Positions 1 to 5,516 of a stretch of 5,557 nucleotides of DNA are shown here, in pieces. Origin of the DNA: MWBF01 sp964614645. GTDB lineage: Bacteria; Chloroflexota; Anaerolineae; CG2-30-64-16. The translations under genes and the position numbers were made by a program. The notes below the pieces were generated by a model that was not told where the DNA came from, did no database searches, and saw nothing but the letters and a program-made list of their open reading frames with translations. The stretch is from assembly GCA_964614645.1 (NCBI GenBank), contig CAZTMA010000215.1, positions 1 through 5,557 on the forward strand. The letters run 5' to 3'. Each line of letters begins with the position of its first letter. Positions within the stretch are counted from its first letter, which is position 1.

Positions 1-131
1 GACCGCAACTTATACCATCGGCTTGCCGTCGGCCTCTACTTTTCAAACAGCTTCTCAGGATACTTGCGCACTGGTGCAACTATCCGCCCTGGTTTGCGTA
101 ATGGAGTTCAGCAAAAGGTCGCTCCGTTACT

Positions 132-159
132 TTGGTTTCTAACCTGACCGGCCTATAAT
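132..159 (+). promoter_or_regulatory. Putative sigma-70-type promoter of the lipoprotein gene
   Basis: A perfect -10 hexamer TATAAT lies at 154-159. A partial -35 (TTGGTT, 132-137, matching TTG of TTGACA) sits 16 bp upstream of it. Transcription would begin near 166, giving a leader of roughly 48 nt before the ATG at 214. The -10 is convincing and the -35 is weak. No operator-like symmetry is evident around it. Confidence 0.5.
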
Positions 160-197
160 GACAGAATGGGCGTACATAATGTTGCCGCCCCACGCTG

Positions 198-204
198 AAA
201 GGAG
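198..204 (+). promoter_or_regulatory. Ribosome binding site of the lipoprotein gene
   Basis: AAAGGAG lies 9 nt before the ATG at 214. It supports that start, which is also the one placing a signal peptide directly at the N-terminus. Confidence 0.7.
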
Positions 205-213
205 CACTCATCG

Positions 214-1197
214 ATGAAGAAGCCGACACTGAATGCGGTAATCGGGCTTTTCCTGATTGTAGCCGTAGGCGCATGTACACCGCCTGCGCCGGCCGCACCT
301 ACCGTTGCCGTCGAGCCAACTGTTGCGGCGACTGCTACGACTGCGCCGACTGCAACTGAGGAGCCGATTGCCACCGCGGAACCTACTTCAACCGCAGAAC
401 CCACTGCGACCGAGGAGCCCGCCGCCGGCATACCGGACGTGCAGAGCGATCCTCTGGGTGCGCTGCTGTACGCGAGCTCCGGCGACGCCATGCAGACCGC
501 GGAGTTCGAGTATGACATGGTAATGACCATGGAACCGGCGGACGAGGCGGCTGAGGAAGCCCTTGGCCCGGCAGTTGGGGTACTCTCGGGCTTCACGATG
601 ACGGCCACGGGCACCGGCGCAATGGAGATCGTGGACGCGACAGCCCTCAAGAACAAGATGCGAATGCAGCTTGACATGGAGGCCGCAGGCGAGCAGATCG
701 CGTTCGAGATGATCATGATCGAGGACACAGTCTGGGTGCGCATGGGCGAAGATGGCGAATGGGAAATGACCGAGGCGGATCAGGCTGAAACTGCGATGCC
801 CGGCGGCATGGACCCGAACGACATGATGAAGGCCTTTACCGACGCCACCGAGGTCGAATGGGTGGAGGATACGGAGTTGGACGGAGAGGCCGTCTCGCGC
901 CTGCGCTTCACCGTCGATCCGGCAAAGTTCGACCTGGGTTCTCTGACGGGCACCCTCGGTGAGGATGCCTCGGCGGAGGAAGTCGAGGCGATGCTGAAGG
1001 ACATGACCATCGACGCAGAGGTGTGGTTGACGACGGATGAACTGCAGCTCCGCCAGCAGCGCATGGTCATCGGCATGATCATGTCGCTGGGCGAGGAGCT
1101 GGAAAACGCGGACGCGCGCGTCCGCATGAACATGGATGCGACAATGCGGCTCATGAACGTGAACGAACCAGTCACCATCGAGCCGCCGACCGAATAA
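214..1197 (+). CDS. Secreted lipoprotein, LppX/LprAFG-like or DUF6612-like
   Basis: The 327-residue product begins with a type II signal peptide: KK at 2-3, a hydrophobic core at about 8-18, and a lipobox VGAC with Cys21 as the probable lipidation site. A Pro/Thr/Ala/Glu-rich linker (about 22-71) follows, ending in four hexapeptide repeats, and then a globular domain (about 77-327). That domain has alternating polar/hydrophobic strands, a VWVRMGEDGEW segment (173-183) and a LDGEAVSRLRFTVDP segment (222-236). These resemble the LolA/LppX-like beta-sheet lipoproteins annotated as LppX_LprAFG or DUF6612, which are thought to bind or carry lipids at the cell surface. The family call comes from pattern memory, not a search. 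The mature protein is strongly acidic, has no cysteine after Cys21, and is Met-rich (about 27 Met). It is a single-gene unit with its own promoter, convergent with rnj. The exact substrate is unknown. Confidence 0.8.
   Translation: MKKPTLNAVIGLFLIVAVGACTPPAPAAPTVAVEPTVAATATTAPTATEEPIATAEPTSTAEPTATEEPAAGIPDVQSDPLGALLYASSGDAMQTAEFEYDMVMTMEPADEAAEEALGPAVGVLSGFTMTATGTGAMEIVDATALKNKMRMQLDMEAAGEQIAFEMIMIEDTVWVRMGEDGEWEMTEADQAETAMPGGMDPNDMMKAFTDATEVEWVEDTELDGEAVSRLRFTVDPAKFDLGSLTGTLGEDASAEEVEAMLKDMTIDAEVWLTTDELQLRQQRMVIGMIMSLGEELENADARVRMNMDATMRLMNVNEPVTIEPPTE
349..420 (+). repeat. Four 18-bp in-frame repeats coding the lipoprotein linker
   Basis: Four consecutive 18-bp units encode TATEEP, IATAEP, TSTAEP and TATEEP (residues 46-69), consensus x-[AS]-T-[AE]-E-P. 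The protein repeat is clear. The DNA units differ mainly at third codon positions, which suggests an old duplication kept for its amino-acid pattern. The segment probably acts as a flexible spacer holding the globular domain away from the membrane. Confidence 0.75.
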
Positions 1198-1202
1198 CTG
1201 TA

Positions 1203-1226
1203 GGGGCGGACCTGTGTGTCCGCCCC
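1203..1226. repeat. Palindromic repeat / hairpin 1 in the convergent intergenic region
   Basis: A perfect 9-bp stem (GGGGCGGAC at 1203-1211, GTCCGCCCC at 1218-1226) encloses a 6-nt loop, CTGTGT. It starts 5 bp after the lipoprotein stop codon and could end that transcript. It lacks a following T-run on either strand, so it is not a classical intrinsic terminator. Its core recurs at 1246-1267 in inverted orientation, so it may be a dispersed REP-like element. The structure is certain and the role is inferred. Confidence 0.7.
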
Positions 1227-1238
1227 GGTGCGATGGTG

Positions 1239-1274
1239 ATGGTATGGGCGGACACATAGGTCCGCCCATACCAT
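1239..1274. repeat. Palindromic repeat / hairpin 2, abutting the rnj stop codon
   Basis: A perfect 15-bp stem (1239-1253 with 1260-1274) encloses a 6-nt loop, ACATAG. The right arm ends one base before the rnj stop codon (TAG, complement of 1275-1277). The inner 8-bp arms GGGCGGAC/GTCCGCCC match hairpin 1, and the loop is the reverse complement of hairpin 1's loop except for one base. No T-run follows on either strand. It may protect or end the rnj transcript, or be a mobile REP-like copy. Confidence 0.75.
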
Positions 1275-2921
1275 CTAGATTTCAAACACCAGCGGCAGGA
1301 TCAACGGGCGGCGGCCCGTACGGTTGTAGCAGTACTGGCTCAGCACGTCCTTGATCTTGTTGCGCGCCGACGAGGATGCGCCGGGCGTGCGCAGTACCTG
1401 CCACATGCGATCCTTCGCCCCCTCGATGAGTTCCTCGGATTCCGCCACGTAGACGAAGCCGCGCGTCAGAATTTCCGGGTCGGCCACCACGTCGCCGGTG
1501 GCGCGGTCGATCGCGACCATCGCCACCAGGAAGCCGTCGCGCGACAGGTGCTTGCGATCGCGCAGCACCGCGGCGCCGATGTCGCCCACGCTCAGGCCAT
1601 CCACCAGGACGTGCCCGCCGCCGATTTCTTCGCCCAGCGCGATGCGGTCGGGCCAGACCTCGACCACCCGGCCGCTCTCCACGATCAGCATGTTTTCCGC
1701 CGGAATGCCGGCCTCGCGTGCGAGCCGTGCATGCAGCACGAGATGGCGGTATTCGCCGTGCATGGGCACGAAGAACCGCGGCCGCGTCAGCTCCAGCATG
1801 AGGTTCAGGTCTTCCCGGCTTCCGTGACCCGACACATGGACATCGCAGAGGTCCGAGTAAATCACATCCGCACCCAGCCGGAACAGGTCATTGATGATGC
1901 GGTTGACCATCTCCTCGTTGCCGGGGATGGGCGTCGCGGAGAGCACGACGGTGTCGCCCGCCTGGATCTGCAGTTGCGCGTGCTCGTTGGCGGCCAGCCG
2001 GGCGAGCACCGCACTCGGCTCACCCTGGCTGCCCGTGCAGACGATGACTACCTGTTCCGGCGGTAGATTGTTCATCTCCGAGGTGCCGAGCAGGTCTTCA
2101 TAGGGCGTATCCAGATAGCCCAGGGCCGCTGCCATCCGCACGTTGTTGACCATGCTGCGGCCGATCACGCCGACGCGGCGGCCATTCTCCCGCGCGATGT
2201 TTAGCACCTGCTGGATGCGCGAGATGTTGGATGCGAAGGTCGCGAGAATGATGCGGCCCGGCGCATCGGCCATGATATCTTGCAGCGCGGCGTTGATCTG
2301 CTGCTCTGAGGGCGTGAAGCCGGGGCTGTCTGCGTTGGTCGAGTCCGACATCAGGAGCAGCACGCCCTGGTCGCCTACACGGCGCAGCTTGTCCACCTCC
2401 GTCAGCTTGCCGTCCACCGGGTTCTGGTCGAACTTGAAGTCGGTCGCGTGGACGATCGTGCCGCTGGGCGTATGGATGATGATGCCAACCGCATCCGGGA
2501 TGCTGTGGCACACATGGAAGAATTCGACGCGGAAGCAGCCGAGGTCAAGCACATCGGCGGAGGTCACGGTATGCAGTTCGCTGTCGGCCAGCAGCCCTGC
2601 CTCCTTGAGCTTGATTTCCGCCAGCCCGCGCGTCAGCGCGGTCGCATAGACCGGCACATCAAGATATCTCAGCAGATAAGGCAGCGCGCCGATGTGGTCT
2701 TCGTGGCCGTGTGTCAGGACAATTGCCTGCAGCCGGTCGGCCCGCTGAGTAAGGTAGGTGATATCCGGGTACACAAGGTCAATACCCAGCATGTCGCTTT
2801 CCGGGAACATCAAACCAGCGTCAATGATGAGGATGTCGTTCTCGTATTCCAGCGCCAGCAGGTTCTTCCCGATCTCCCCGAAACCGCCCAGGGTGATTAC
2901 GCGCAGAGGTGAGTCCGCCAA
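1275..2921 (-). CDS. rnj: Ribonuclease J
   Basis: This 548-residue protein is full length for the RNase J family (about 550). RNase J is a cytoplasmic metallo-beta-lactamase/beta-CASP enzyme with endonuclease and 5'-3' exonuclease activity in RNA processing and decay. The N-terminal GGFGEIGKN (12-20) is typical. The zinc motif HGHEDH is at 71-76, with further metal ligands at His139 (CHSIPDAVG) and Asp161 (HATDFKFD). The beta-CASP region includes SDSTNA (192-197), ATFASNISR (227-235), CTGSQGEP (295-302), HVSGHG (362-367) and PMHGEYRH (386-393). A C-terminal domain with LTRGFVY (485-491) follows. The start is TTG at 2921-2919, supported by a strong AGGAGG 6 nt upstream. It is the last gene of the operon, 16 bp after udg. 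All catalytic residues are present. Confidence 0.96.
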   Translation of the reverse strand: MADSPLRVITLGGFGEIGKNLLALEYENDILIIDAGLMFPESDMLGIDLVYPDITYLTQRADRLQAIVLTHGHEDHIGALPYLLRYLDVPVYATALTRGLAEIKLKEAGLLADSELHTVTSADVLDLGCFRVEFFHVCHSIPDAVGIIIHTPSGTIVHATDFKFDQNPVDGKLTEVDKLRRVGDQGVLLLMSDSTNADSPGFTPSEQQINAALQDIMADAPGRIILATFASNISRIQQVLNIARENGRRVGVIGRSMVNNVRMAAALGYLDTPYEDLLGTSEMNNLPPEQVVIVCTGSQGEPSAVLARLAANEHAQLQIQAGDTVVLSATPIPGNEEMVNRIINDLFRLGADVIYSDLCDVHVSGHGSREDLNLMLELTRPRFFVPMHGEYRHLVLHARLAREAGIPAENMLIVESGRVVEVWPDRIALGEEIGGGHVLVDGLSVGDIGAAVLRDRKHLSRDGFLVAMVAIDRATGDVVADPEILTRGFVYVAESEELIEGAKDRMWQVLRTPGASSSARNKIKDVLSQYCYNRTGRRPLILPLVFEI

Positions 2922-2927
2922 CCAGGA

Positions 2928-2933
2928 CCTCCT
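2928..2933 (-). promoter_or_regulatory. Strong ribosome binding site that sets the TTG start of rnj
   Basis: On the minus strand, AGGAGG sits 6 nt before a TTG codon (2921-2919). The TTG is followed directly by ADSPLRVITLGGFGE, the normal N-terminus of RNase J. No ATG is better placed, so TTG is the likely start. The site lies entirely within the 16-bp gap after the udg stop codon. Confidence 0.8.
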
Positions 2934-2937
2934 ATAG

Positions 2938-3507
2938 TCAATCGGTCTTTTCCAGTTCAGCCAGCAGCATCGGAATCTGCTGGAAATCTCGCAGCATGTC
3001 AGCGCGCCAGTCGTCCCGGCGCAGCGCCGCGGCCGGGTGGAACAGCGGCAGGTAGCAGGTGTTGCCGACCCGCTTCGCCTGGCCGTGTATCTTGGTGATG
3101 GATTCGCCGGAGAAGTAGCGCGCCATCGAGTGACGACCGAGCGTCACGACGACGCGCGGTTGAATCAGGGCAATCTGCCGGTCCAGGTACTCGCGGCACG
3201 CGGCCAGCTCGTTGGGTTGCGGATCGCGGTTCTCGGGCGGACGACACTTGACCACATTGGTGATGAACACCTGGCTGCGGTCCAGCCCGATGTCGGCCAT
3301 GAGGCTCTGCAGGTAGCGGCCCGACGCACCGACGAAGGGGCGGCCCTGCAGGTCTTCGTGGCGGCCCGGCCCCTCCCCGATGAACATGATGCGGGCATCC
3401 GCGGGGCCTTCGCCGGGCACAGCGTGCGTCCGGCTCAGCGCCAGCGGGCACTTCGGGCAGATGCGCACTTCAGCGGCGACCTGTTCCAGCGAATCACGTC
3501 CGGTCAT
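2938..3507 (-). CDS. Uracil-DNA glycosylase, family 4 (Fe-S)
   Basis: The 189-residue product removes uracil (from cytosine deamination or dUMP misincorporation) from DNA, the first step of base excision repair. Four cysteines are spaced as in family 4 enzymes that hold a 4Fe-4S cluster: Cys17, Cys20, Cys88 and Cys104. The active-site motif GEGPGRHED is at 44-52, followed by GRPFVGASG (55-63), TNVVKCRPPENR (83-94) and the second motif HPAAALR (157-163). The layout matches the Thermus thermophilus family 4 enzyme. The start is ATG at 3507, with GGAGG 6 nt upstream inside the end of rimI. The gene overlaps rimI by 14 bp, suggesting coupled translation. The phage-polymerase-related UDG fusions share this fold, but the size and motifs here fit a free-standing repair enzyme. 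Confidence 0.94.
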   Translation of the reverse strand: MTGRDSLEQVAAEVRICPKCPLALSRTHAVPGEGPADARIMFIGEGPGRHEDLQGRPFVGASGRYLQSLMADIGLDRSQVFITNVVKCRPPENRDPQPNELAACREYLDRQIALIQPRVVVTLGRHSMARYFSGESITKIHGQAKRVGNTCYLPLFHPAAALRRDDWRADMLRDFQQIPMLLAELEKTD

Positions 3508-4069
3508 GTCGTGCCTCCGTTGTGTCCAAGCAGCGGGCCACGCGTTCCAGGGCCTCAGTGTGGGCCGCGGCCAGGCGCGCCTGCAACACGGCCCCGGCCA
3601 GGGGTGGAGTTGTCATAATCAGGCCGTCTTCGCCGTCTCGATAATAGCGCCGCCGCTTGCCGGTCACCTCGTAGCCCAGTTTCTCATACAGCTTCATGGC
3701 CGGCGTGTTGCTGACGCGCACTTCCAGCGTCGAGCGCACCGCGCCCCGCTCGAAGGCCGCCTGCATGAGAGCCACCATGAGCCACTGCCCCAGCCCACAG
3801 CCGCGCCAGTCCGGGTGCGAGGCGATGGTCGAGATATGTGCCTCGTCCACCATTAGCCAGAAGCCGCCCCAGCCCAGGATGCGCGGCAGGCACGCCGACT
3901 CCTCAGCCTGTGGATCGGGCCGCAGGGCGAGATATGTCGCCATGAAATTGTCGGTCAGGTCCACATAGTACATATGCCGGGTCCACGGGTCCTTGAATGC
4001 CCGGCGCTCCAGCAGCATGATGTCATCCAGGTCTTCCGGGGTCAGCGGCGTGATAATGGGCAGCGTCAT
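3494..4069 (-). CDS. rimI: Ribosomal protein S18-alanine N-acetyltransferase (GNAT family)
   Basis: This 191-residue GNAT protein probably acetylates the N-terminal alanine of ribosomal protein S18 using acetyl-CoA. LLERRAFKDPWT (19-30) matches the RimI N-terminus. The acetyl-CoA loop is HPDWRGCGLG (85-94, R-G-x-G-x-G/A type). LEVRVSNTPAMKLYEKLGY (115-133) carries the conserved Glu116, Asn121 and tyrosines 128 and 133. RRYYRDGEDGLIM (140-152) is the usual RimI C-terminal signature. About 39 residues follow, making it longer than the usual length of about 150; they look helical and Ala/Arg-rich. The gene starts 10 bp after the tsaB stop without a clear ribosome binding site, so translation is probably coupled. 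Its place after tsaE-tsaB is the classic RimI neighbourhood. A different GNAT substrate cannot be excluded. Confidence 0.9.
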   Translation of the reverse strand: MTLPIITPLTPEDLDDIMLLERRAFKDPWTRHMYYVDLTDNFMATYLALRPDPQAEESACLPRILGWGGFWLMVDEAHISTIASHPDWRGCGLGQWLMVALMQAAFERGAVRSTLEVRVSNTPAMKLYEKLGYEVTGKRRRYYRDGEDGLIMTTPPLAGAVLQARLAAAHTEALERVARCLDTTEARHDRT

Positions 4070-4079
4070 AGTGCTTCGG

Positions 4080-4778
4080 CTATCCCTGGGCGACGGCAGG
4101 TGTGACGGTCCCGTCCGGCTGCTGCATGTAAAGCGGGCTGAGCGTCGCCGGGTCGGCCCATTGACCGGCTGCGTGACGCGCCCAGGCCAGCTCGGCCAGG
4201 CACGCGGCGCGACGGGCGGACAGGGCCGGGGGCAGGAATGCGGCGCGGTCGGGTCCCAGCAGCTCGTCTTCTAGTGTCTGCCGGTCGGCCTGGCTCAACT
4301 CCCCGACGAACACGACCGGTTCGGTGATGGCCGCGGCCAATGCAGGGAGGGTAGCGAGCGTGTAGGGCGCCTGTGCGGCCCAGCCATCCGGTCCGTGCGC
4401 GTAACGCGCCCAGCACACGCGGCCGCGGCCGGCCTGCACCAGCGCGATGACGGGCCGGGCCTGTGCCTGGTGTGGATAGGCGGTGAAATCCAGGGTGGAG
4501 ATGCCCACCAGTTTAAGGCCCTGCGCTAGCGCCAGCCCCTTGGCTGCGGCCAGGCCCACGCGCAGGCCGGTGAACGAGCCGGGACCGATGGCGACGCCGA
4601 CAGCCGTCAGGCCGTGAGCCGTAAGCTTCGCGCGTTCAAGCATCTGAGCGGTCGCAGGCATCAGTTCTTCGGTGTGGCGGTTGGCCGAGTGCCAGTTGTA
4701 CTCCGCGATCAGGCCCTTATCGCCGTCGTACAGCGCAATGCCCGCCTGGCGCGTGGATGTATCAATGGCAAGGAGCAT
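4080..4778 (-). CDS. tsaB: tRNA t6A37 threonylcarbamoyltransferase complex, dimerisation subunit TsaB
   Basis: The 232-residue product is the TsaB partner of TsaD in making N6-threonylcarbamoyladenosine at A37 of ANN-decoding tRNAs. It has an ASKHA-like fold but is normally non-catalytic. The motifs AIDTST (4-9), HTEELMP (35-41) and GPGSFTGLRVGLAAAKGLA (65-83) are diagnostic. The segment usually reading close to DARRGEVY is QAGRGRVCW here (115-123). The end, LSPLYMQQPDG (213-223), fits the family's usual C-terminal motif. The ATG at 4778 is chosen because MLLAIDTS is the canonical N-terminus and GGAG lies 7 nt upstream (4786-4789). The same frame stays open to 5018, but that extension only shadows tsaE. 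It overlaps tsaE by 17 bp. tsaD is absent from the window. Confidence 0.95.
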   Translation of the reverse strand: MLLAIDTSTRQAGIALYDGDKGLIAEYNWHSANRHTEELMPATAQMLERAKLTAHGLTAVGVAIGPGSFTGLRVGLAAAKGLALAQGLKLVGISTLDFTAYPHQAQARPVIALVQAGRGRVCWARYAHGPDGWAAQAPYTLATLPALAAAITEPVVFVGELSQADRQTLEDELLGPDRAAFLPPALSARRAACLAELAWARHAAGQWADPATLSPLYMQQPDGTVTPAVAQG

Positions 4779-5298
4779 CGAGGGTCTCCAGAAGTCCGGC
4801 CGCTGCCGTGGCCTGCAGGTGCTCGAGCATGCTGTCAAAGGCCGCGCCGTGCGGTGTAAAAGTAAGACTGCGCTGCGTGTCATCCACGTAGGCGAACGAG
4901 ACCTCCAGATAGTCGGGGGGCAGCAGGCCGGGGATGCGGTCGGCCCATTCGATAACGACGATGTCTTCGCCCGCCAGCAGATCATCCAGCCCGATGTCCC
5001 ACATCTCCAGCGGCGCATCCTTCAGCCGGTAGCAGTCCGCGTGGTGGAGCCTCCGGCCGTCGGGCAGGCGGTAGCGATTGACCAGGATGAAGGTCGGGCT
5101 GGTGATGGCCGCAGTGATGCCGAGCCCACACGCGAGTCCCTGCACGAACGTGGTCTTGCCCGCGCCCAGATCGCCCGACAGAGCCAGCACCGCACCGGCC
5201 TCTGGGTGCGCGGCGGCAAGCCGGCGCCCCAGGTGCGCTGCCAGCGCCTGCGTTGCTGCGGCGCTGTTCGTGATGATGGTCCACCGATCTTTCGGCAT
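4762..5298 (-). CDS. tsaE: tRNA t6A biosynthesis ATPase TsaE
   Basis: This 178-residue P-loop ATPase binds the TsaB-TsaD complex and is needed for turnover in t6A synthesis. The Walker A motif GDLGAGKTT is at 42-50, followed by TSPTFILVNRY (66-76), HHADCYRL (85-92) and the Walker-B-like VVIEWADRI (114-122) with Glu117 and Asp120. All are family hallmarks. The length is slightly above the usual 150-160 because of the N-terminal segment and a C-terminal tail. ATG at 5298 is chosen because MPKDRWTIITNSAAATQ matches the usual N-terminus. The ribosome binding site is poor: the nearest GAGG is 17 nt away. The frame remains open upstream to an ATG at 5415, but that part translates the leader hairpins and is unlikely to be protein. 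First gene of the operon. Confidence 0.95.
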   Translation of the reverse strand: MPKDRWTIITNSAAATQALAAHLGRRLAAAHPEAGAVLALSGDLGAGKTTFVQGLACGLGITAAITSPTFILVNRYRLPDGRRLHHADCYRLKDAPLEMWDIGLDDLLAGEDIVVIEWADRIPGLLPPDYLEVSFAYVDDTQRSLTFTPHGAAFDSMLEHLQATAAAGLLETLDAPCH

Positions 5299-5327
5299 TT
5301 TGTAGTCTAGATTTGCCTCGGTAGCAA

Positions 5328-5371
5328 GCAGAGGAGTTCCGCATCTGAGGATGCGGAACAGCCCGCACTGC
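5328..5371 (-). promoter_or_regulatory. Leader hairpin B (tsaE-proximal), possible cis-acting RNA
   Basis: A perfect 10-bp stem (GTTCCGCATC with GATGCGGAAC, arms 5350-5359 and 5336-5345) encloses a 4-nt loop that reads CTCA on the minus strand. An outer GCAG/CTGC pairing (5328-5331 with 5368-5371) could close it. It lies 38 bp upstream of the tsaE start, inside the predicted operon leader. No T-run follows, so a plain terminator is unlikely. It resembles hairpin A beside it in order and loop. Confidence 0.6.
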
Positions 5372-5412
5372 AGGAAGCATCGTTTGCACCTGAGGATGCA
5401 AACTGCTCCTGC
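5370..5412 (-). promoter_or_regulatory. Leader hairpin A, possible cis-acting RNA
   Basis: The inner stem is 9 bp (5382-5390 with 5395-5403) with a CTCA loop. It extends through AGCA/TGCT (5376-5379 with 5404-5407) and GCAGG/CCTGC (5370-5374 with 5408-5412), giving about 18 bp with two small bulges. One inner pair is G-U only if the minus strand is transcribed (C-A on the plus strand), which favours a minus-strand RNA. It abuts hairpin B at a shared CTGCAG. It could be a regulatory leader or a REP-like repeat. Confidence 0.6.
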
Positions 5413-5461
5413 CACTTATCATGATTAGCCAGGTAGAGCTTCAACTTTCAAGACGTCGACC

Positions 5462-5490
5462 ATTATACCAGGAGTGAGGGCGCGCCCCAA
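5462..5490 (-). promoter_or_regulatory. Putative promoter of the tsaE-tsaB-rimI-udg-rnj operon
   Basis: Read on the minus strand, a perfect TATAAT (5467-5462) is preceded by TGG (5470-5468), making an extended -10. A partial -35, TTGGGG (5490-5485), lies at 17-bp spacing. Transcription would begin near 5455, leaving a leader of about 155 nt before tsaE that contains both hairpins. A perfect 10-bp palindrome GGGCGCGCCC (5478-5487) overlaps the spacer and the -35 edge, and could bind a regulator. Confidence 0.6.
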
Positions 5491-5516
5491 ACACTTCCAC
5501 GCTCAGGAATTCCAAA

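Noticed and set aside
1..147. Plus-strand frame open from the window edge to a TGA at 145-147 (48 codons), possibly the end of an upstream gene
   Set aside because: No recognisable motif, and 48 stop-free codons are not rare by chance; it ends just before the promoter, so a truncated gene remains possible but unsupported.
153..743. Minus-strand open frame opposite the lipoprotein, with VAVGSAV-type repeats
   Set aside because: It is the antisense shadow of the Thr/Pro/Glu linker repeats; it has no ribosome binding site and no family resemblance.
388..1269. Long minus-strand open frame (293 codons) opposite the lipoprotein
   Set aside because: His/Arg-rich composition typical of an antisense frame in GC-rich DNA; the plus-strand gene has a promoter, ribosome binding site, signal peptide and lipobox.
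1203..1274. CRISPR array or classical Rho-independent terminator at the paired hairpins
   Set aside because: Only two inverted palindromes with no regular spacer series, and no T-run after either stem on either strand.
1273..1281. Nine-base TCTAGATTT shared with 5305-5313
   Set aside because: Too short to mean anything, and the flanks differ.
2448..2912. Plus-strand open frames opposite rnj, udg and the other operon genes
   Set aside because: All lie antisense to genes with complete catalytic motifs and have no independent coding evidence.
4779..5018. N-terminal extension of the tsaB frame into tsaE
   Set aside because: The extra 80 residues are an out-of-frame reading of tsaE; the canonical MLLAIDTS start with GGAG upstream is at 4778.
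5336..5403. T-box or known riboswitch in the tsaE leader
   Set aside because: No T-box bulge sequence, specifier-loop layout or terminator/antiterminator pair with a T-run could be identified.
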